Source of the DNA: Gluconobacter albidus
Lineage (GTDB): Bacteria; Pseudomonadota; Alphaproteobacteria; Acetobacterales; Acetobacteraceae
Reading direction: 5' to 3'
Assembly: GCF_002723915.1 (NCBI RefSeq)
Contig: NZ_BEWL01000003.1
Span: 248,001 to 312,000 of the forward strand
Length of the DNA stretch: 64,000 nt
A program made the translations under genes and the position numbers. This document shows, in pieces, positions 34,961-43,860 of this stretch (position 1 is the first letter of the stretch; every line of letters begins with the position of its first letter). Under the pieces are notes generated by a model that saw nothing but the letters and a program-made list of their open reading frames with translations, had not been told where the DNA came from and did no database searches.

Positions 34961-35989
34961 TTACTTCGGCCAGTTGGCCAGAATGTCCGTCTTCACACTC
35001 TGCGGCAGACCGACATAGTCAAGGCGGGCATTGTCCGCATCGCCATGCTGGAAACCCCAGGTAAAGAAGTCACGAACGGCCTTGCCGGACTCCTTCTGCA
35101 CCGCATCAACCGGCACCAGAACGAACGTCGCCGTCACGATCGGCCAGGAAGACGCGCCATCCGTGTCCAGCAGGTTCACGGCATAATGATCGGCATGAAC
35201 CCAGTCGGCAGCCTTGGCGGCTTCCGTGAAGCTGGCCAGCGTCGGCGTTACGAAAGCACCGCTGTGGTTCTTCATGCTGGCAATGTTCAGGTGGTTCTGC
35301 GCGGCATAGGAATACTCGACATAACCAATGCCACCCTCGGTCTGACGCACCATGGCGGCAATGCCATCATTGCCACGTGCACCCGAACCGCCCGGCCAGG
35401 CGATGGACGTGCCGGCACCAAGCTTCTGCTTCCAGGTCGGAGAAACCTGCGACAGATAGGACGTGAACACGAAGCTCGTGCCAGAACCATCGGCGCGGTG
35501 GATCGGAGCCACATCCGTATCCGGCAGCTTCAGACCCGGGTTCAGGGCCTTGATGCGGTCGTCATCCCAGGTCGTGATCTCACCGTCATACAGCGCGGCC
35601 AGCGTCGGACCATCGAGACGGAGCTGGCCCGGAGCCAGACCCGGCACGTTCGCCACAACCACGATGCCGCTCATGACGGTCGGGAACTGGTACAGCTTTT
35701 CCTTGGCCAGACGCTCGCCGTTCATCGGCTTGTCGGACGCCCCGAAATCAACCGTACGGGCGATGACCTGATCCTGACCGGCGCTGGACCCCACGCTCTG
35801 GTAGTTCACGGAAATACCAGCCTGGCTCTTGGCAGCCGTGCCCCATGCACCATAGATCGGTGCGGCGAAGCTGGATCCTGCGCCAGTGATGTCCGCAGCC
35901 TGCGCCGACGACACGAACGGGGTCATGGCAACAGTGCCAAGGGCCGTGGCGACGAGAAGACCGAATAGCGGAGCTCTGCTCTTGATCAT
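34961..35989 (-). CDS. pstS: Phosphate-binding protein of the ABC transporter
   Basis: Periplasmic phosphate receptor, 342 residues with a signal peptide (SSAQA). The motifs GAGSSFAAP, VDFGASDKPM and HRADGSGTSFVFT carry the phosphate-contacting Ser, Asp, Arg, Ser and Thr of PstS. The membrane and ATPase genes pstC, pstA and pstB do not follow; the next gene on this side is a drug exporter. A Pho box precedes it, so it should respond to phosphate starvation. Confidence 0.95.
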   Translation of the reverse strand: MIKSRAPLFGLLVATALGTVAMTPFVSSAQAADITGAGSSFAAPIYGAWGTAAKSQAGISVNYQSVGSSAGQDQVIARTVDFGASDKPMNGERLAKEKLYQFPTVMSGIVVVANVPGLAPGQLRLDGPTLAALYDGEITTWDDDRIKALNPGLKLPDTDVAPIHRADGSGTSFVFTSYLSQVSPTWKQKLGAGTSIAWPGGSGARGNDGIAAMVRQTEGGIGYVEYSYAAQNHLNIASMKNHSGAFVTPTLASFTEAAKAADWVHADHYAVNLLDTDGASSWPIVTATFVLVPVDAVQKESGKAVRDFFTWGFQHGDADNARLDYVGLPQSVKTDILANWPK

Positions 35990-36061
35990 GGGAATCCCTT
36001 ATGGGGCGTGAAAACTGCCCCTTAGTAACGCTGGCGCGGATACAGAAACAGTGGGACCTGC

Positions 36062-36079
36062 GTGATAGTTTCATGACAG
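36062..36079 (-). promoter_or_regulatory. Pho box of pstS
   Basis: On the minus strand CTGTCAT-GAAA-CTATCAC, two 7-base half sites 11 bases apart as in the PhoB consensus. It ends 73 bases before the start codon. Confidence 0.75.
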
Positions 36080-36208
36080 CCTCCGCACACCCCCAAGTGC
36101 CGAAATGTCACACCCCTCCCTTCGCACGCCCCCTGCGCCCGTCCCTTACGCAACAAAACTGACATACGAAATCCGGAACTCCCTGTTTTCCGGGGCTTTT
36201 CGCCTTTT

Positions 36209-36237
36209 GTGTCATCAAACTGTCACGCCCCCGTCAT
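36209..36237 (+). promoter_or_regulatory. Triple Pho box of the porin gene
   Basis: Three half sites, GTGTCAT (36209), CTGTCAC (36220) and CCGTCAT (36231), each exactly 11 bases apart. The porin start codon is 84 bases downstream. The rest of the 331-bp intergenic region shows no gene. Confidence 0.78.
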
Positions 36238-36320
36238 GAAACCTTCCCATTATTTCAAAAAGCGAATCAGATACCTGAACTGCGGAACACACGCCCTCCC
36301 CAGAAGGACGCACCGCAGCA

Positions 36321-38048
36321 ATGGCTTTTTCTTTCCGTCGGACCACGGCTCTCCCCAAGGCCCTTTTGGCCACAACGACCCTGGTTTCCCTCCTCCCGCT
36401 TTGTGGCCACGCCCGGGCCGCCGACCAGATGCAGATCATGGAACGGCAGATCCAGGCCATGCAGGCCCAGCTCACCAGCATGAAAAAAGAACATGCTGAA
36501 GAAGTGAAGCGCGCCCGCGCCGTTCTGGCCCACCAGCGGGAAGAAGCCGAAAACAACCCCTACGCCCAGCGTGGACGCTATATCGGACAGCCGCGTACGG
36601 CCGCACAGCCTCTGATCAGCGTTCGCCCGGCCAAGCCCGGCGCCGATGATGGTCGTCCGCCCTCAGACCGCGCAGACGTCTCCTCCTGGGCCGACTTCCA
36701 GCGCGCCACCGCGCAGGACGAAGAAGTCAGCGTCGGCGGCATCAAGGTCGGCTTCCCGGGCGGTCGCCCGACGATCCAGTCCTCGGACGGCGCGTATGCT
36801 CTCTCGATCGGCCTCGCCTATCATGAAGACTTTGGCGGCTTCTTCAATTCCGGACCTCGCGGCAACGACACCCGTGGTGCTTTCAACAGCTTCACCACCA
36901 ACCAGCGCCGTCTGCGTATTCCGTTCATGTTCCGCTACAAGAACTGGGTCGCAGCCGTCACGCCTGATTTCGGTGCCAACCATAACGACGGCTATGTCGG
37001 CCTCTATGAAGGCAACCTGAACTACACCGGCTTCCGCAACACCATCCTGACGGTCGGCTATTTCCAGCCCCGCGTGACGGAAGAGGACGCCGAAAGCTCC
37101 AATGACTTCATGACGCTGGAACGCCCCAGCATCACGGATATGGTCCGTAACATCGCAGCGGGTGATGCCCGCTTCGTGGTCGGCGGCCTGCATTACGAGA
37201 AGCGCTGGTGGGTTGCCGGTTACTTCACCGGCCAGGAATGGGGTCACCGCAACGCCTCTGACATGAGCTCCACCTATTACGGTGGTGGCAGCGGAGCCAC
37301 AATCGACAGCCAGACGGGCGGAATGCTCCGCGCTGCCGGCCGTCCTATCGCAACCAAGGATGTGGATCTTCACGTCGGTGTATCGGCAATTGCAGCCTTC
37401 CGCCTGGCCTGCAACACCGGAGCCAACGCCAATTACTGCTCCCGCACGACGTCCTTTGGGCAGCGTCCGGAATTTGACGTTGGTGAAGCCAGCCTCGTAG
37501 CAACGGGCTCAATCACCAAGGCTGCCCAAGTCTGGGCAGCAGGTCCGGAACTCGGGTTCCGCTGGGACCGCCTCCTCGTAAAGGGTGAATACTATCACGT
37601 TGGCGTTCAGCGTTCGCAGGCCAACCTGCCCGCGTTCAACTTCCAGGGTTGGTATGGTGCCGCTGCCTACACGATTTTCGGCAAGCCCCGTATGTATAAC
37701 ATCAAGGAAGGCGCTTTTGGTGCACCTGGTGTCGGTGCTGATCAGGAATTCAACCCTGCGCTCAACCACTGGGGCGCACTTGAAGCCGTGGCCCAGTACA
37801 GCGGCCTGGACCTGAACAGCAACATCAATGCCGCAACGGCCGGGATCACGAGCCAGAACGGCGTCAGCTACGTCCGGGGCGGCATGCAGAATGTCTATAC
37901 CGGCGGCCTGAACTGGTATCCGAACCGCCATTTTCGCTTCATGCTGGACTACAGCCACTTCGTCACGTCTCGTAGCGTAGCCTCTGCCACCAACGTTTCC
38001 GGTCGCTCTGGCAACTCCTTCGCAGCCCGTATCCAGGCCGCGTTCTAA
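36321..38048 (+). CDS. OprP/OprO-type phosphate-selective porin
   Basis: 575 residues: signal peptide (GHARA), a coiled-coil stretch of about 45 residues (MERQIQAMQAQLTSMKKE), then a 16-strand barrel of the OprP/OprO type ending in Phe (RIQAAF). The family phrase RLRIPFMFRYKNWV and YFQPRVTEED are visible. Expected to pass phosphate or polyphosphate through the outer membrane; the preceding Pho boxes and divergent pstS support this. AAGGA precedes the ATG. Confidence 0.88.
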   Translation: MAFSFRRTTALPKALLATTTLVSLLPLCGHARAADQMQIMERQIQAMQAQLTSMKKEHAEEVKRARAVLAHQREEAENNPYAQRGRYIGQPRTAAQPLISVRPAKPGADDGRPPSDRADVSSWADFQRATAQDEEVSVGGIKVGFPGGRPTIQSSDGAYALSIGLAYHEDFGGFFNSGPRGNDTRGAFNSFTTNQRRLRIPFMFRYKNWVAAVTPDFGANHNDGYVGLYEGNLNYTGFRNTILTVGYFQPRVTEEDAESSNDFMTLERPSITDMVRNIAAGDARFVVGGLHYEKRWWVAGYFTGQEWGHRNASDMSSTYYGGGSGATIDSQTGGMLRAAGRPIATKDVDLHVGVSAIAAFRLACNTGANANYCSRTTSFGQRPEFDVGEASLVATGSITKAAQVWAAGPELGFRWDRLLVKGEYYHVGVQRSQANLPAFNFQGWYGAAAYTIFGKPRMYNIKEGAFGAPGVGADQEFNPALNHWGALEAVAQYSGLDLNSNINAATAGITSQNGVSYVRGGMQNVYTGGLNWYPNRHFRFMLDYSHFVTSRSVASATNVSGRSGNSFAARIQAAF

Positions 38049-38063
38049 AAAAGACCCGTTTCC

Positions 38064-38089
38064 CTCTCCCGGACCCCGGTCCGGGAGAG
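38064..38089 (+). terminator. 12-bp perfect hairpin after the porin gene
   Basis: CTCTCCCGGACC-CC-GGTCCGGGAGAG begins 15 bases past the stop. There is no T-run, but the stem is very stable. Confidence 0.6.
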
Positions 38090-38202
38090 ACCCCCAGCCA
38101 ACACCCCCCAGCAAACACCATTGCGTGCACCCCCGCATTCCCGATTGCGACCCACGCCCCGCAGACAGCATGCTTCCCGTTCCACAACGAGAGAACCGGC
38201 TG

Positions 38203-38736
38203 ATGCTCCCCAACGCAAAAACCGTCCTGCCCGCAGCAGCGCTCATCGCAGCCCTTCTGAGCCCCACCGCACGCGCGCAAACGCCTTCCCATATCGTCAC
38301 GAGCCAGAAACTCGACTGGGAAACCGCTGCCGCCCTCGCCGCAGAAGCCGTCCGTATCTGCGCCGCACAGGGCTATTCCGTCACCGCCACCGTCGTGGAC
38401 ACGACCGGCCATGAACAGGCCGTCGTCAAAGGCGATACGGTCCCCCTGCAATCGCTCTCCGTCTCCTACCGCAAAGCCTACACGGCCTATGCCTACGGTC
38501 TGGCCTTCAATAAAAACACAACCAGCGAACTGATCGCCGCAGGCGTCACCGGCCCCGCAAACGGCGCCCTGAACACCATCCCCGAAGTCCTGTTCGTCCC
38601 CGGCGGCGTCACCCTGCGCAGCAGCACCAGCCATACCATTCTCGGCGGTCTGGGCGTCTCCGGCGCACCCGGCGGCGACAAGGACGAAGCCTGCGCCCTG
38701 CACGCCGTCGAAAAATTCCGCAATTCCCTCCAGTAA
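38203..38736 (+). CDS. Exported GlcG/HbpS-family protein
   Basis: 177 residues with a signal peptide (PTARA) and the GlcG/HbpS (DUF336) fold: AAALAAEAVRICAAQGY, VVDTTGHEQAVV, RKAYTAYAYG and the late GALGVSG-like GLGVSGAPGGDKDE. HbpS of Streptomyces binds haem; members elsewhere have unknown ligands. The start at 38203 puts the signal peptide at the N-terminus; Met codons at 38125 and 38170 are alternatives. Confidence 0.85.
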   Translation: MLPNAKTVLPAAALIAALLSPTARAQTPSHIVTSQKLDWETAAALAAEAVRICAAQGYSVTATVVDTTGHEQAVVKGDTVPLQSLSVSYRKAYTAYAYGLAFNKNTTSELIAAGVTGPANGALNTIPEVLFVPGGVTLRSSTSHTILGGLGVSGAPGGDKDEACALHAVEKFRNSLQ

Positions 38737-38897
38737 CGCTGCGGCATTTATTTCAATCAAAAAACCACGGTCTTTTTATTGCGGCAGAATTTTCGGAAAT
38801 ATTCCGTGTATCCTCCAGCCTGTACCGTGGAGTTTCCCTTTACAGAACTTCCCGGTATTGTCCGGCCTTATTGAACACGTCCTGAAAGACTGTCCTC

Positions 38898-40817
38898 TTG
38901 CTGCGCTGGTTTCTGGTTTCCCTCCTGTCCCTCACCGTCCTCCTTCTGGCCCTGTTCGGCGCAGGATGGATCTGGATCGACCACCGGGACCTCGCCGCCT
39001 TCGCCACGCCACGGCTGGAGAAAAAGCTCGGCCGCACCGTCCATATCGGCGCCCTGCACGTCCATCCGGGCGCATGGCTGACCATCGACGCCGATGATAT
39101 CTCCATCGCCAACATCGCCAGCGGCACCCGCCCGCAGATGATGACGCTCGGCCATCTCGGCGCACAGATCCGCCTGACGTCCCTGATCTGGGGACCGCCC
39201 GAAGCCCGCAATATCGTCATCTCCAAGTTCTCCGGCCTGTTCGAGCGCACCCCGGCCCATCTGCCCAACTGGCGCTTCGGCCCCCACCAGAACGAACCGC
39301 GCGCGCCCCTCACCCCCGAGGAACAGGCCAAAGCCGACACGCCACCCGATCTGGGCAACGCGCCAGGCCTGCGTAATGCCACGATCCTCGACAGCGACGT
39401 CACCTACCGCTCGGCCAATGGCGCGTCCTACAGAACCACGCTTGAAAAGGTGGAGTTCGCCTCCACGAGCGACAGCAGCCCGTTCACCATGACCCTGACC
39501 GGGGCCTATAACGACACCCCCGTCAGCATTTCCGCGGAAATGGAGCCCATCAACGACCTCCGCAAAACGCCCGCCCGCCCCTACGCCACCACGGCCCATG
39601 TTACCTCCGGCGACATGACCTCGGACTTCACCGGCACCCTGACGGACCCGGTGAATTTCGAAGGCGTGGAAGGCCACACCACTGTCACCACGCCCACCTC
39701 CGACACCCTGTTCAGCGTCGCCGGGATCAAAGGCGACCACGCCCCCGTCAAACTGACCCTCTCCGGCGATTTCAGCCATTCCGGCGATGACTGGCACTTC
39801 ACCAAAGCGCACGGCACCATCCAGACCAGCACGATGGAAAGCGGCGACTTCACCCTGATCGAAGGCAGCCACGGCAAACCCGATGACGTCACGGCCAAAA
39901 CCGGCTTCGGATGCCTCGACATCAATGGCCTGATGCCCATTCTCGCCCCATCCGGCGCAAAGGGCAGCAAAAAGGGCCCCTCTACGCTCCACGCTGACCT
40001 TCTGCTCATCACGCCTCCCGATCCGGACCCGCTGGTCCATTTCGAGCTGACCGCCCGCCAGCTGATCTACAACACCCTCGATTTCTCAAATCTCAGGATC
40101 CAGGGCGCCCAGACACCCAACCGGATCGAAATTCCCCTCCTGCGGCTGGACTATATCGGCGCGTCGCTCAGTGCCGATGGCCGGATCGAAGCGGACGGCA
40201 CATCCTCCCGCGTCTCTGCCGACGTCGCCCTGACACATGGCGACATCGACCGCCTGCGCCGCGTGGCCGGTCTGGCCCCCGTTCCGGTCAAGGGCAGCCT
40301 GAACTTCCGCATCACCGCCAGCTCCAAGAACGTCCATACCCTCAACGAAGCCATCAGCCGCGCCGACATGACCGCCGCCGTCAGTATGGAAAAAGGCGAA
40401 ATCGCAAAGGAAATCGTCGAGGCCGCCTCAATGGACCTGCGCCTGCTGTTCCGGCACGCCAAGGGTGTGACCCCCATCACCTGCCTGCTCGGCGTCCTGC
40501 AGATGCATCAGGGCATCGGCACCGTCATCCCGCTCCGCCTGCGAACAGGTGCCGGGACGATTGCCGCCAAGGCGAATTTCGACCTCCGCCGCAAATGGCT
40601 CGATCTCGTCTTCGCCAGCCGCCCCTTCTCGACAAGCTTCTTTGCGCTCGATGTGCCCGTGCGCGTCAGCGGCCCCTTCGACGCCCCGACCCTCTCCCTC
40701 GCCAAATGGTCGAAGGTCGGGCGCGACATGCTCGCGGACTCCAACGCGGTCACGAACCTTCCCCCCGCCCTTCAGGGTTTCGCAGCCTCGAACGCCTGCG
40801 CCCGCCCCACGCGCTAG
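38898..40817 (+). CDS. AsmA-family envelope protein
   Basis: 639 residues anchored by one N-terminal helix (WFLVSLLSLTVLLLALFGAG) with a long periplasmic beta-rich part. The TPRLEKKLGRTVHIGAL segment at residues 36-52 is the AsmA N-terminal hallmark, and the last 200 residues are like the AsmA C-terminal domain. AsmA-like proteins bridge inner and outer membrane for lipid traffic in better known bacteria. Start is TTG at 38898, as no better codon lies before the membrane helix. Confidence 0.85.
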   Translation: MLRWFLVSLLSLTVLLLALFGAGWIWIDHRDLAAFATPRLEKKLGRTVHIGALHVHPGAWLTIDADDISIANIASGTRPQMMTLGHLGAQIRLTSLIWGPPEARNIVISKFSGLFERTPAHLPNWRFGPHQNEPRAPLTPEEQAKADTPPDLGNAPGLRNATILDSDVTYRSANGASYRTTLEKVEFASTSDSSPFTMTLTGAYNDTPVSISAEMEPINDLRKTPARPYATTAHVTSGDMTSDFTGTLTDPVNFEGVEGHTTVTTPTSDTLFSVAGIKGDHAPVKLTLSGDFSHSGDDWHFTKAHGTIQTSTMESGDFTLIEGSHGKPDDVTAKTGFGCLDINGLMPILAPSGAKGSKKGPSTLHADLLLITPPDPDPLVHFELTARQLIYNTLDFSNLRIQGAQTPNRIEIPLLRLDYIGASLSADGRIEADGTSSRVSADVALTHGDIDRLRRVAGLAPVPVKGSLNFRITASSKNVHTLNEAISRADMTAAVSMEKGEIAKEIVEAASMDLRLLFRHAKGVTPITCLLGVLQMHQGIGTVIPLRLRTGAGTIAAKANFDLRRKWLDLVFASRPFSTSFFALDVPVRVSGPFDAPTLSLAKWSKVGRDMLADSNAVTNLPPALQGFAASNACARPTR

Positions 40818-40893
40818 GCGGTGGGTCCCCGGGATTTGCACCCCATCCTGCCCCCGGCTATGCACATCGGACCGTAAAGGAGAGGGTCCAGGT

Positions 40894-42219
40894 ATGCGTA
40901 TTGCAATGGTCGGTGGCGGATATGTCGGTCTCGTCTCGGGCGCCTGCTTCGCCGAGTTCGGAGCGGACGTCGCCATCGTAGAGCGGGACCCAAAAAAGCT
41001 CGCGGCCCTCCATGACGGGCGCATCCCCATCTACGAACCCGGACTGGACGCCCTCGTCAGCAGCAACGTCGCCTCCGGCCGCCTGACCTTCGGAGACGAC
41101 CTCGGCGCGGCCATGAGCAACGCCGATGCCGTGTTCATCGCGGTCGGCACCCCCACCCGACGCGGCGACGGCCACGCCGATCTGACCTATGTCTATGCGG
41201 CCGCCGAAGAAATCGCGCGCGCCGCCCGGACGGACCTTCTGGTCGTCACCAAATCGACCGTCCCCGTCGGCACGGGTCGCGAAGTCGCCCGCATCCTGCG
41301 CCAGACCCGCCCGGACCTGACCTTCGACGTGGCCTCGAACCCCGAATTCCTGCGCGAAGGCAACGCGATCGACGATTTCATGCGCCCGGACCGCGTCATC
41401 GTCGGCATCGACCGCTCCGGCCCGGATGGCGGCAACCGCGCGCAGAGCCTGATCGAACAGCTCTACCGACCACTCACGGCCATTCAGGCCCCGATCGTCC
41501 TGACGGATCTGGAAACGGCGGAACTGACCAAATACGCCGCCAACGCCTTCCTCGCGATGAAAGTCACTTTCATCAACGAAATGGCCGATCTGTGCGAAAA
41601 AGTCGGCGGCAATATCCATGACGTCGCCCGCGGCATGGGCCTCGACCAGCGGATCGGCAGCCGTTTCCTCAGCCCCGGACCAGGCTATGGCGGCTCCTGC
41701 TTCCCCAAGGACACCCGCGCCCTGACCGCCATTGCCCAGGATGCCGGCGCCCCCACACAACTGGTGGAAGCCACGGTCGCGATCAACGAAGCCCGTAAAA
41801 CCGGCATGGCCGAGCGCATCATCACACAGGCGGGCGGAACCCTTGAAGGCAAAACGGTCGGCATTCTCGGCCTGACCTTCAAACCCGATACGGACGACAT
41901 GCGCGAAGCCGCGTCCCTGCCCATCCTCGCCCGCCTGCACGACGCGGGGGCAACCCTTCAGGTCTTCGACCCCGAAGGCATGGATGCCGCCCGCCCGCTC
42001 CTGCCGGACGGCGTGCGCTACTGCGAAGACGCCCTGTCAGCCGCGCAGGACGCCGATATCGTGGTCGTCCTGACGGAATGGAACATGTTCCGCGCGCTCG
42101 ACCCCCTCCGCCTGCGTGACGCGATGCGCGGCAACGCCATCGCGGATCTGCGGAATATCTGGAGTCCCGACCTCATGCGCGAGGCCGGATTCAGTTACCA
42201 GTCCATCGGCCGTCCGTGA
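40894..42219 (+). CDS. ugd: UDP-glucose 6-dehydrogenase
   Basis: Oxidises UDP-glucose to UDP-glucuronate with two NAD+, supplying polysaccharide precursors. 441 residues: N-terminal NAD-binding GGGYVGLVSG, VGTPTRRGDG, STVPVGTG, the central NPEFLREG and the catalytic Cys loop GYGGSCFPKD, and a C-terminal UDP-binding domain (LTFKPDTDDMREA). AAAGGAGAGG lies 9 bases before the ATG, so the longer frame from 40549, which overlaps the AsmA gene, is rejected. Confidence 0.96.
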   Translation: MRIAMVGGGYVGLVSGACFAEFGADVAIVERDPKKLAALHDGRIPIYEPGLDALVSSNVASGRLTFGDDLGAAMSNADAVFIAVGTPTRRGDGHADLTYVYAAAEEIARAARTDLLVVTKSTVPVGTGREVARILRQTRPDLTFDVASNPEFLREGNAIDDFMRPDRVIVGIDRSGPDGGNRAQSLIEQLYRPLTAIQAPIVLTDLETAELTKYAANAFLAMKVTFINEMADLCEKVGGNIHDVARGMGLDQRIGSRFLSPGPGYGGSCFPKDTRALTAIAQDAGAPTQLVEATVAINEARKTGMAERIITQAGGTLEGKTVGILGLTFKPDTDDMREAASLPILARLHDAGATLQVFDPEGMDAARPLLPDGVRYCEDALSAAQDADIVVVLTEWNMFRALDPLRLRDAMRGNAIADLRNIWSPDLMREAGFSYQSIGRP

Positions 42220-42242
42220 AGGAACGGCCTTAGGAACCTGCC

Positions 42243-43652
42243 TTAGCGGGCCTGAGCTTCAGCCCGGGCCGCCGCGCGATCCACCGGCGCAAACGTCCCG
42301 TTCTTCAGACGCCGCTCCAATTCTTCAAGCGACTGCCCCTTGGTCTCGGGCACATAGCGCAGCACGAACCAGAACGCGAAGGCATTGACGGCGGCAAACA
42401 GCCAGAACGTCCATCCCGCACCCAGAACCTGCACCAGAGACAGCGTCGTCAGCGAAATCACCAGATCCGCGCCCCAGTGCCCACCAGCCACAAGGCTCAT
42501 GCCCTTGCTGCGGCACGACAGCGGATAGACTTCCGCACCCACCAGCCAGATCGCAACCGACAGACTGCCCGTATTGAAAATGGTGTAGGCCATCACCGCA
42601 GCGACCGTGATCCACGCCCCGACGCCACCCGTCAGATGCATCGCAAACGCCGTCCCCAGAACGACCAGCGCAATCACAGCTCCCGGCAGCAGACGCAGCA
42701 GCAGCGTGCGCCGTCCCCAGTTATCAACGGCCCAACCGCCAAACACCGTCGCAAACACCATGCCCACACCCACGGCCACAGATGTCAGCAGCGCTGAATC
42801 CTGACCAAAGCCCGCATCGGCAAAAATCGTCGGCGCGTAATACATGACCGCATTAATGCCCGTGAACTGGCACAGCAGCGCAATGCCCACCGAAGCCATC
42901 AGCGCAGGCCGCACCCACGGCTTCGCAAGCTCGGACCAGGGCGCCTGCACATCGTGGTTCTCAAGAATGCCGTCCAGTTCCCGATCCGCAATCTCGTCGG
43001 TCGCCCGCACCCGCCGCAGAACCATCCGCGCCTCTTCGGTCTGACCGTTCAGAGCCAGCCAGCGCGGGCTGTTAGGCAGAAACGCCATACCCACAAACAG
43101 GATCAGCGCCGGAAGCATCCCAATCCCGAACATCAGCCGCCAGCTCGAATCCCGCAGAAGATAGCCGGTGATGAAGGAAATCGTGACGCCGGACACCACC
43201 GCAAGCTGAAAGCCCACGACAAGGCGCCCACGACGCTCGGGAGGGGAGATCTCAGCGATATAAATCGGCACGATCTGCGATGCCCCGCCAATCGCCAGCC
43301 CCAGAATAAGTCGGGCAAGAATCAGAACAGCGACACTATGCGCCGAGGCTACAATGACCGTCCCCACAAGGAACAGCGCCGCCGCGATCATCACCGTCCG
43401 CCGACGCCCAAGCCGGTCAGAAATGCCACCCGCCACCAGACACCCGATCAGAGCCCCCAGAATAATGGCCGATGTCACGACTTCCGCGCCAAGCGTATCC
43501 AGATGAAACTCATTGCGAAGCTGGAGCAGTGCGGAGGAAATGATGCCGGTATCATACCCGAACAGCAGCCCGCCCGTTGCCGAAATCGTTGCAATGAAAT
43601 TCGTCAGAGCATTCCCGCTCAACCTCATGGACCCGTTCGTGCCCTGCATCAT
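42243..43652 (-). CDS. Sugar/H+ symporter of the MFS sugar-porter family
   Basis: 469 residues with 12 membrane segments. Sugar-porter signatures: FGYDTGIISSAL in helix 1, GGISDRLGRRRTV, ARLILGLAIGG, PIYIAEISPPERRGRLV, and PETKGQSLEELE at the C-terminus. QFTGINAVMYYAP in helix 7 is the hexose-binding motif of GalP/XylE/GLUT proteins. It would import glucose, galactose or a pentose with a proton. Converges with ugd, 23 bases apart. Confidence 0.93.
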   Translation of the reverse strand: MMQGTNGSMRLSGNALTNFIATISATGGLLFGYDTGIISSALLQLRNEFHLDTLGAEVVTSAIILGALIGCLVAGGISDRLGRRRTVMIAAALFLVGTVIVASAHSVAVLILARLILGLAIGGASQIVPIYIAEISPPERRGRLVVGFQLAVVSGVTISFITGYLLRDSSWRLMFGIGMLPALILFVGMAFLPNSPRWLALNGQTEEARMVLRRVRATDEIADRELDGILENHDVQAPWSELAKPWVRPALMASVGIALLCQFTGINAVMYYAPTIFADAGFGQDSALLTSVAVGVGMVFATVFGGWAVDNWGRRTLLLRLLPGAVIALVVLGTAFAMHLTGGVGAWITVAAVMAYTIFNTGSLSVAIWLVGAEVYPLSCRSKGMSLVAGGHWGADLVISLTTLSLVQVLGAGWTFWLFAAVNAFAFWFVLRYVPETKGQSLEELERRLKNGTFAPVDRAAARAEAQAR

Positions 43653-43800
43653 AAAACCTTCCGCCGCGAAGCCGCAGACCGTTATTGTGTAAACAATCCG
43701 TCCTCTTTAACGCTCCATCTCACGGAAGTAACATCACAAAAGTGACGGTTTTCGTTTTTTGCGTGAAATTTTTCGTGTCCACGTCCTTTCCCCAGACATG

Positions 43801-43831
43801 AAAAAACCCCCTTCCCAAATGGAAAGGGGGT
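43801..43831 (-). terminator. Terminator of the cysHDN operon
   Basis: CCCCCTTCC and GGAAAGGGGG arms; on the minus strand a run of six T follows. It lies 30 bases past the cysNC stop. Confidence 0.85.
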
Positions 43832-43860
43832 CTGACACCACATCAGTAGAAAAAAGAGCC

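Noticed and set aside
40549-40893. N-terminal extension of ugd
   Set aside because: It overlaps the AsmA gene and is not enzyme-like; a strong ribosome-binding site marks the ATG at 40894.
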